Notes under the pieces: generated by a model | Databases searched by the model: none | Seen by the model: the letters and a program-made list of their open reading frames with translations, nothing else | Told to the model about the DNA's origin: nothing | Part shown: one piece after another, positions 58,660-64,000 of the stretch | Position numbering within the stretch: position 1 is the first letter of the stretch | Layout of the letters: every line of letters starts with the position of its first letter | NCBI RefSeq assembly: GCF_036634195.1 | Contig: NZ_JAZIFY010000001.1 | Coordinates: 62,001 to 126,000, forward strand | Origin: Streptomyces sp. P9-A4 | GTDB lineage: Bacteria; Actinomycetota; Actinomycetes; Streptomycetales; Streptomycetaceae | Length of the DNA stretch: 64,000 nt | Reading direction: 5' to 3' | Made by a program: the position numbers and the translations under genes

Positions 58660-61600
58660 GCGTGGTCTCCTTCAGAGCCGTGGTTGTCGAGGGGGGTCGT
58701 GCCGGGGCCGAGGGGGCGTCTGCTTCCGGGCGCCGGGCCGCCGCCCCGGCGCCACCCCTCCCGGTAGGCGGTCATCCGGTCCCTGACCTGCTCCGGGGTA
58801 CGCGCGTCCGTGTCGGGCGCGACCGGTACGAACACCGGTGCCGGGGCGGGTGCCTCGCGCAACTGCGGCACGAGGCTCGCCTGCCGTACGCGGCGGGGCA
58901 GTTCGCCCTCCTGGTCGCCGTGACGGGTCGGGCCGGGCTGCGGCGCGGGCCCCTCCCGGGTCGACGGCGGTACGGAGGGACCGCGCCGGCGCAGCTCGGT
59001 GACCCCGGCGGGCGGTGGGCCCGACTCCGGCGGCGCGAGCGCGGGCACCGCGGTCGGGCGCGTCAGGGACTGCGGGCGGGAGACGGGCGGGGTCCTCGGC
59101 GCGGCCGGGGCCTGCGGGGCGGTCGGGGCCTGCAGGGCGGTCGCATCCTGGGGCCGGAATCCGGGCAGCCCTCCGACCGGCGGTTGCGGGGTGGCCCCGC
59201 GCGGGGCCGATACGGGGCCTCCGGGAGCTCCCCCGGTGATGACGGGACCGCCCCCGGCCGGTGGACCGGCCTGGCCCGACGGACGCGGCACCTGGGGGCG
59301 GCCGAAGCGACGGGCCTCGGCGCGGTGCGCCTCCTCGCGCTCACGGGCGGCCCGCGAGGCATCCGTACGAGGGTCGTCGGACAGACGCGGGAAGGGAAGG
59401 CCGGGAGGGCCGGAGACGGAGCGGCCGGAATCGGACACCGTGCCGGTGCCGGAAGCGCGGGTATCGCGCGCGTGCGGGCCGTCGGGGCCGGGCGCCGACG
59501 CGCTGCGGCCCGGCGGCAGAGCGCCCTGGAGGAGGTCCGTCGGGAGCAGGACGACCGCCGTCGTGCCGCCGTACGGGGAGGTCCTCAGCTGGACCTTGAT
59601 GTCGTGGCGGGAGGAGAGCCGGCTGACCACGAACAGACCGAGCCGGTCGCTGTCGAAGAGGTCCAGGGCCTCGGACTGGGCGATGCGGGCGTTGGCCTCG
59701 GCGAGGGTCTCCTTGCCCATGCCGAGTCCACGGTCCTCGATCTCCAGGGCGTAGCCGTTGCCGACGGGCTCGCCGCTGACGCGCACCTTGGTGTGGGGCG
59801 GGGAGAACTGGGCGGCGTTCTCGATGAGTTCGGCGAGGAGGTGGGTGAGGTCGGCCACCGCGCCGCCGACCACGGCCGTCTCGGGGAGCCGACGTACCTC
59901 CACGCGCGCGTAGTCCTCGATTTCGGACACGGCGGCGCGCACGACGTTGGTCAGGGGGACGGGCATCCGCCAGGCTCGGCCGGGAGCCGCTCCCGACAGG
60001 ATGATGAGGCTCTCGGCGTGGCGGCGCATCCGGGTGGTGAGGTGGTCGAGCCGGAAGAGGTCACCGAGTTCGTTGGGGTCGTCGGCGCGCCGTTCCATGC
60101 TGTCCAGGAGGTTCAGCTGGCGGTGGACGAGGACCTGGCTGCGGCGTGCGAGGTTGACGAAGACTCCGGAGATGCCGCTGGCGAGTTCGGCGCGTTCGAC
60201 CGCGGCGGAGAGTGCCGCTCGGTGGACGGTGGTCAGGGCCTCTCCGACCTGGCCGATCTCGTCCTGGGAGACCGGGCCCCGGGGTGCCTCGGCATGGACG
60301 TCGATCTCCTCGCCGGCGCGCAGGCGGCGCATGGCGGCGGGGAGTTTGCCGCGCGCGATGCCGAGCGCGGTGTTGCGGAGGCTGACCAGCTCGACGACGA
60401 GGCCGCGGCCGATCCGCACGGAGATGACGAGGGAGGCGGCGACGGCGGCGAGGCCGAGGACGACCGCGGCGCCGCCCGCGCTGAGGACGCCGCCGGCGAA
60501 GGGTTCGACGCGGTCGGCCTCCGAGGTGCGCGCGTCGGTCTCGATCGCGGTGAGTCCGCTCCGTACGGCGGCGAGGGTGTCGTCCCAGTCCATGGAGGTG
60601 ACGGCCTGGGCGGCGGGCCGGCCGGGGCTCGCGGCGCGGACGCGGTCCTCGGCCTTGGTGAGTCGGGTGTGGTCGCCGCCGGCGGCGAGCCGGGCCCAGG
60701 CGGCGCGTGGCGCGGCGGGCAGGTCGGCGGTGGCCGAGGCGATGAGCGTACGCCGGGTCTCGACGGCGCCGGAGAAGGCACGGAGGTGGTCCTCCGTGAA
60801 CCGGCCCGCGAGCTGCGCGGAGGTGAGCAGGGCGTCCTCGCGGGAGAGCATCTCGCCCGCTCGACCGAATTCCAGGAGCACGCGCGCGTCGGAGCCCTGC
60901 TGGGCGTCCTGGATGCCGGTGAGGGCGCCGCCGACGGCGAAACCGGCGGAGACGGCGGTGGTGTACTCCGCGTACACCTGGTCCCAGTCGGCGCGTCCGT
61001 CGGCCGCGGCGGTACGGAGCCGGGCGAGGCCCTCGACCCCGCCGACGAACGCGGACACCCGGTCGCCGACATCGCCGGGCAGGTCCCCGGAGTCGCCGAC
61101 GGTGTGCGTGCCGTCGAGGCGGAGGCGGTCGACGGCCTCGTCCGTGCGGCGGATCCGGTCCTTGAGCTCGGCTGCCCGGGTGGCGCCGGGGGCCGCGACC
61201 TGCCGTACCGCGGCGCGCCGCTCGGCCTGGAGTGCGCCGATGGCCGCCGTCACGGGTTCACGGATCTCGGCTTCGACGCTTTGGAGCTGACGGAGCCGGG
61301 CGATGTCCTGGGCGGTGGTGACGGTGGCGAAGCCCCAGAGCGCGAGGAGCGAGACCACCGGGACCATCAGGAGCGAGACGACCTTGGCGCGGACGGTACG
61401 GGGGCGCAGGCCGTGGCGCATGGGGCGCGGGCGGCGCGCGGTGCCGACGGGTGTACCGGCGGAGACGGCCCTGTCGGCGGTGTCGGCGGTGTAAGCGGCG
61501 CCGTCGGTCCTGAGCCCGTCAGTGTCCTCGTCACGGCGCTCGCCGCGGGATCCGTCACCGTGTCCGTCACGGCGCTCGTTGCGGAGTCCGTCACGGCGCG

Positions 61601-61772
61601 CGTCACCGCGCCCGTCCGGTACGGGGTGCCCGGCCGCTCCGGCCGGTGTACCGAGGGCGTGTTCCCCCGGTTCGTCGGCGGGCGGCCCTGCGTGCGCGCG
61701 CCGCCCGCGTGCGGTCGCCGATGGCGGCGTCGCCGACGCCTCGACGTCCTTGGTCCTGCGGGGAGTTCGCAT
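58656..61772 (-). CDS. cvnA: Conservon sensor histidine kinase-like protein (CvnA) with nitrate/nitrite-type sensing domain
   Basis: A 1038-residue protein. Residues 1-130 are low-complexity and charged. A membrane span at about 131-150 (VVSLLMVPVVSLLALWGFAT) leads to a NIT-type sensor (about 180-440), a second span near 455-475 (AVVLGLAAVAASLVISVRIG) and a HAMP segment. The ATP-binding domain (about 600-760) has LLAELIENAAQFSPPHTKVR and LEIEDRGLGMGKETL. The last 260 residues are Pro/Gly-rich. No phospho-accepting histidine is obvious, as in CvnA proteins. It overlaps cvnB by four bases. The operon should sense an extracellular signal through the NIT domain. Confidence 0.95.
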   Translation of the reverse strand: MRTPRRTKDVEASATPPSATARGRRAHAGPPADEPGEHALGTPAGAAGHPVPDGRGDARRDGLRNERRDGHGDGSRGERRDEDTDGLRTDGAAYTADTADRAVSAGTPVGTARRPRPMRHGLRPRTVRAKVVSLLMVPVVSLLALWGFATVTTAQDIARLRQLQSVEAEIREPVTAAIGALQAERRAAVRQVAAPGATRAAELKDRIRRTDEAVDRLRLDGTHTVGDSGDLPGDVGDRVSAFVGGVEGLARLRTAAADGRADWDQVYAEYTTAVSAGFAVGGALTGIQDAQQGSDARVLLEFGRAGEMLSREDALLTSAQLAGRFTEDHLRAFSGAVETRRTLIASATADLPAAPRAAWARLAAGGDHTRLTKAEDRVRAASPGRPAAQAVTSMDWDDTLAAVRSGLTAIETDARTSEADRVEPFAGGVLSAGGAAVVLGLAAVAASLVISVRIGRGLVVELVSLRNTALGIARGKLPAAMRRLRAGEEIDVHAEAPRGPVSQDEIGQVGEALTTVHRAALSAAVERAELASGISGVFVNLARRSQVLVHRQLNLLDSMERRADDPNELGDLFRLDHLTTRMRRHAESLIILSGAAPGRAWRMPVPLTNVVRAAVSEIEDYARVEVRRLPETAVVGGAVADLTHLLAELIENAAQFSPPHTKVRVSGEPVGNGYALEIEDRGLGMGKETLAEANARIAQSEALDLFDSDRLGLFVVSRLSSRHDIKVQLRTSPYGGTTAVVLLPTDLLQGALPPGRSASAPGPDGPHARDTRASGTGTVSDSGRSVSGPPGLPFPRLSDDPRTDASRAAREREEAHRAEARRFGRPQVPRPSGQAGPPAGGGPVITGGAPGGPVSAPRGATPQPPVGGLPGFRPQDATALQAPTAPQAPAAPRTPPVSRPQSLTRPTAVPALAPPESGPPPAGVTELRRRGPSVPPSTREGPAPQPGPTRHGDQEGELPRRVRQASLVPQLREAPAPAPVFVPVAPDTDARTPEQVRDRMTAYREGWRRGGGPAPGSRRPLGPGTTPLDNHGSEGDHA
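61530..61620. repeat. Imperfect tandem repeats inside cvnA
   Basis: Blocks of GTCACGGCGCTCG / GTCACGGCGCGCG alternate with GTCACCGTGTCC and similar units. They encode Gly/Asp/Arg-rich repeats (such as GDGSRGERRDEDTDG) in the N-terminal tail of CvnA. Slippage may vary its length between strains. Confidence 0.6.
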
Positions 61773-61902
61773 GGCCTCCTCGTTCCGGCTGTGGCTGTCT
61801 CTGGTGCGGTGGGTCTGCGGTTCAGGAATCCGCGCATCGTCGAATCCAGCGAGGTCTCCCGCCTCGGCGGGCCCTCATGGCCTCCTCGAACGCCCGTGTC
61901 GG

Positions 61903-62736
61903 TCAGTTCGTCGGCGTGCGGACCGGCTGCGCGATGCGGAAACCCGGGGGCGCGACGTCCACCGCGCGCTCGTCGGGCTCGGTGAGGCGGCCGGCGGAGG
62001 CGTACGCGGCCCGTTCCTTGGCCGTCGGGGAAAGCGCGACGAAGGCGGAGGTGATGAAGAGGTACGAGCCGAGGCCGACGGCGAGCGGGAAGATGAACTG
62101 CATGACCGTGGCGCCGGGCAGGGCCGCGCCGGAGGGGGCCACGTCCACGCGTACGGCGAACATACCCGTGTAGTGCATGCTGCTGACGGCCGCGCCCATG
62201 ACGAGCGAGGCGACGGCCACGGCGGCGGGCGAGTGGATGTTGAGGGCCGCCCAGAGCGCCGCGGTGGCGGCGACGACGGCGATGACGACGGAGAGGCCGA
62301 CGAGTACGGGGTCGAAGCGCACCTCGCCGTGGAGCCGAAGCGCGGCCATGCCCATGTAGTGCATGCTCGCCACGCCGACGCCAGTGGTCAGCCCTCCGAT
62401 CAGGAGCGAGCGCACGCGGTCGCGGCCGTAGCCGACGGCGAACACGCCGACGCCGACGACGGCCATCGCGATGACGAGGCTGAGGATGGTGAGCGGCACG
62501 TCGTAGCGGATGTCGGTACCGGTCACACCGAAGCCGAGCATCGCCACGAAGTGCATCGTCCAGATACCGGTGCCGATCGCGGAGGCCGCGGTGAGGAGCC
62601 AGTTCCGGCGCGAACGGCCCGTCGCGTCGAGTGCCCGTACGGTGCAGCGCAGCCCGAGGGCGGCGCCGACGCAGGCCATCGCGTACGAGAGTGCAGGTGT
62701 CAGCCAGCCGAAGGTGGCGTGGTCCAGGTGTCCCAT
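61903..62736 (-). CDS. MHYT-domain membrane sensor
   Basis: A 277-residue membrane protein with seven spans. Three MHYT-type motifs are visible: GIWTMHFVAMLGFGV, GVASMHYMGMAALRL and AVSSMHYTGMFAVRV, as in the family proposed to bind copper and sense gases such as oxygen or NO. No output domain is attached (no GGDEF or kinase), so this is a stand-alone sensor. ATG 62736. It is 130 bases upstream of cvnA on the same strand; a functional link is only suggested. Confidence 0.94.
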   Translation of the reverse strand: MGHLDHATFGWLTPALSYAMACVGAALGLRCTVRALDATGRSRRNWLLTAASAIGTGIWTMHFVAMLGFGVTGTDIRYDVPLTILSLVIAMAVVGVGVFAVGYGRDRVRSLLIGGLTTGVGVASMHYMGMAALRLHGEVRFDPVLVGLSVVIAVVAATAALWAALNIHSPAAVAVASLVMGAAVSSMHYTGMFAVRVDVAPSGAALPGATVMQFIFPLAVGLGSYLFITSAFVALSPTAKERAAYASAGRLTEPDERAVDVAPPGFRIAQPVRTPTN

Positions 62737-62887
62737 GGCTCAGGGACGCTAGTGCGCATCAGGGGGCGCATAAGGGGCGCATTTCGAAAGCTGCTGGAAT
62801 ATGACAGAGAGATGGTTCCGAACGATCGGGCCGAGCTCGAACGAGCACACAGAACGTTCACCCCTCCGGGTACGGAATCATGTGCGC

Positions 62888-63496
62888 ATGAGCGATGACC
62901 CCACACACGTACGAGAGTTCTTCGGTTCCCGCGCCGCCGACTGGGACACCCGGTTCCCCGACGACGGGCCCGCGTACGCCGCCGCCGTGAACGAGCTCGG
63001 GCTGCGTCCCGGAGACGCCGTACTGGACGCCGGCTGCGGGACCGGGCGCGCGCTCCCGCCCCTCCGTGCCGCCGTGGGTCCCACGGGCATCGTGCTCGGC
63101 GCCGACCTCACCCCCGAGATGCTCGAACAGGCCGCGCTCGCCGGGCGTGGAGGGTCGACCGGAACCGCCACGCTGCTGCTCGCCGACGTCGGCCGGCTGC
63201 CGGTGCGCGACGGCGCGCTCCACGCGGTCTTCGGAGCGGGGCTGGTCTCGCACCTGGCCAACCCCGTCGCCGATCTGCGGGAACTCGCCCGTGTCGTACG
63301 GCCCGGCGGCCGGCTCGCGCTCTTTCACCCGATCGGCCGAGCCGCGCTCGCCGCCCGACACGGCCGCCGGATCACCCCGGACGACCTGCGCGCCGAACCC
63401 CGGCTCGGACCGGTGCTGGCCGAGGCGGGCTGGCGGCTCGTCAGCTACGTCGACGAGGACGCCCGCTATCTGGCGACGGCCGTGCGGGAGCACTGA
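62888..63496 (+). CDS. Class I SAM-dependent methyltransferase
   Basis: A 202-residue protein. SAM-binding motifs: GDAVLDAGCGTGRALPPLRA (motif I), GIVLGADLTPEMLEQA (motif II) and LLLADVGRLPVRDGALHAVF. A late RELARVVRPGGRLALFHPIG (motif post I to III) fits UbiE/COQ5-like small-molecule methyltransferases. ATG 62888 was chosen because the MSDDPTHVREFFGSRAADWD start aligns with the family; earlier frames are unlike it. Divergent from MHYT with a 150-base gap. The substrate is unknown. Confidence 0.92.
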   Translation: MSDDPTHVREFFGSRAADWDTRFPDDGPAYAAAVNELGLRPGDAVLDAGCGTGRALPPLRAAVGPTGIVLGADLTPEMLEQAALAGRGGSTGTATLLLADVGRLPVRDGALHAVFGAGLVSHLANPVADLRELARVVRPGGRLALFHPIGRAALAARHGRRITPDDLRAEPRLGPVLAEAGWRLVSYVDEDARYLATAVREH

Positions 63497-63650
63497 GCCG
63501 CGCGCGGCCCTCCCGCGCCCGCGCGACACGCCGCACGCACGACACGCCGGACGCACAAAACGCCGCCCGTACGAGACGCCTCCCGCCCGGCTCGCCGCCC
63601 ACAGAACCAGGCGCACGCGGAACAGGTACCCCGGGAAGCAGGAGGAAGAG

Positions 63651-64000
63651 ATGGCCCGCTACAGATGGACGGGCAGTGTGGCGCTCGGGGCGATGGTGCT
63701 GGGAGTCACCACCGTCACCGGCTTCGTTCCGGCACGGGACGGCGGTGGGGCCGGCGCCTCCTGCGCGGCCGCGCACGAGCGGGACGTGCGGGCGGCCGTG
63801 GCCGCGGGGGCGCTCAGCCCGGACACCGGCGAACGGACCACCACGAACACGTCGCAGGACGGCCCGTACGCGGACGGCGACACGGTCATCGCGACGGCGG
63901 TGCCCGACCCCGGGTTCGTCTTCGTCGACTGGCTGCTGGACGGGAAGCCGTACGAGGGCGACGAGGACCGGAACGGCGGGGAGACGGCGGTCACCTTCGA
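63651..64000 (+). CDS. Secreted protein, N-terminal part (cut by window edge)
   Basis: The visible 116 residues start MARYRWTGSVALGAMVLGVT, a signal peptide (RWTG then AMVLGVTTVTGFVPA). The mature part has one cysteine (GASCAAAHERDVRA) and TVIATAVPDPGFVFVDWLLD, reminiscent of a small adhesive or Ig-like extracellular domain, without a firm family. GGAGGAAGAG precedes ATG 63651. The C-terminus is outside the window. Confidence 0.75.
   Translation, partial: MARYRWTGSVALGAMVLGVTTVTGFVPARDGGGAGASCAAAHERDVRAAVAAGALSPDTGERTTTNTSQDGPYADGDTVIATAVPDPGFVFVDWLLDGKPYEGDEDRNGGETAVTF

Noticed and set aside
58662..61985. A 1107-codon open frame opposite cvnA
   Set aside because: It is Gly/Arg-rich low-complexity sequence caused by GC skew at codon positions; the minus-strand CvnA is clearly the gene.
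1..64000. Search for tRNA, rRNA, transposase and secondary-metabolite synthase genes
   Set aside because: No tRNA or rRNA signatures, no transposase motifs, and no PKS, NRPS or terpene-synthase motifs were seen in any frame.

Overview
The sequence is very GC-rich with dense, codon-biased genes, many GTG starts, several leaderless-looking starts, and families typical of Streptomyces: a conservon, SpoIIE-type phosphatases, Tat-secreted phospholipase C, DUF6397 and DUF6629 proteins, and c-di-AMP and Mn riboswitches. It reads as an internal or arm segment of a Streptomyces (or close relative) chromosome. No rRNA, tRNA, CRISPR, integrase, transposase or secondary-metabolite cluster was seen.

Layout. 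1-2.2 kb: aldolase (cut by the window edge), SIS-domain sugar isomerase and a divergent DeoR regulator, an amino-sugar or tagatose-type set. 2.3-6.4 kb: secreted phospholipase C, a DUF6197-like protein, and a LysM/transglycosylase protein behind a c-di-AMP (ydaO-type) riboswitch. 6.4-13.9 kb: phosphoribosyltransferase-hydrolase fusion, universal stress protein, alpha/beta hydrolase, a PAS/GAF/SpoIIE phosphatase, ribosomal protein L31 type B and an NmrA-like oxidoreductase. 14-20.7 kb: cyclophilin, small membrane and secreted proteins, a Nudix hydrolase, decayed remnants of a LuxR regulator and an ABC permease, BrkB, HxlR with a divergent thioesterase, and a second SpoIIE phosphatase. 20.9-24.1 kb: MoxR/CoxE-like ATPase-VWA pair, HhH protein and nucleosidase. 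24.2-30.5 kb: frameshifted CocE hydrolase, third SpoIIE phosphatase, TetR-MFS efflux operon, and a Mn-riboswitch-controlled GDT1 transporter. 30.6-33.3 kb: M20 amidohydrolase, cupin, TPR protein, a frameshifted small secreted gene. 33.3-39.3 kb: soluble Cache-domain protein and GntR regulator divergent from a polyamine-type ABC importer (ATPase, binding protein, two permeases). 39.4-45.2 kb: ThrE remnant, Trypco1-like protein, L,D-transpeptidase, SRPBCC, PadR, peroxiredoxin and two membrane proteins. 45.2-47 kb: NsrR-like regulator and flavohemoglobin, a nitric-oxide defence pair with two matching operators. 47.1-50.1 kb: a compact MreB-like protein and, on the opposite strand, a two-gene operon whose size, order and motifs resemble the telomere proteins Tap and Tpg. 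50.2-56 kb: lipoprotein coupled to an I36-type protein, polysaccharide deacetylase, LigB-type DNA ligase and DUF6397. 56.1-62.7 kb: an extra roadblock gene, an F420/PPOX oxidoreductase, a complete conservon (cvnA-D) and an MHYT membrane sensor. 62.9-64 kb: methyltransferase and a secreted protein cut by the window edge.

The most interesting element is the Tap/Tpg-like pair at 47965-50142. It keeps a helix-turn-helix and polymerase-B-like motif A, B and C positions, but has no visible telomere or integrase beside it. Two riboswitches, the two NsrR-type sites, the soluble Cache/GntR pair and four decayed or frameshifted genes are the next most informative features.
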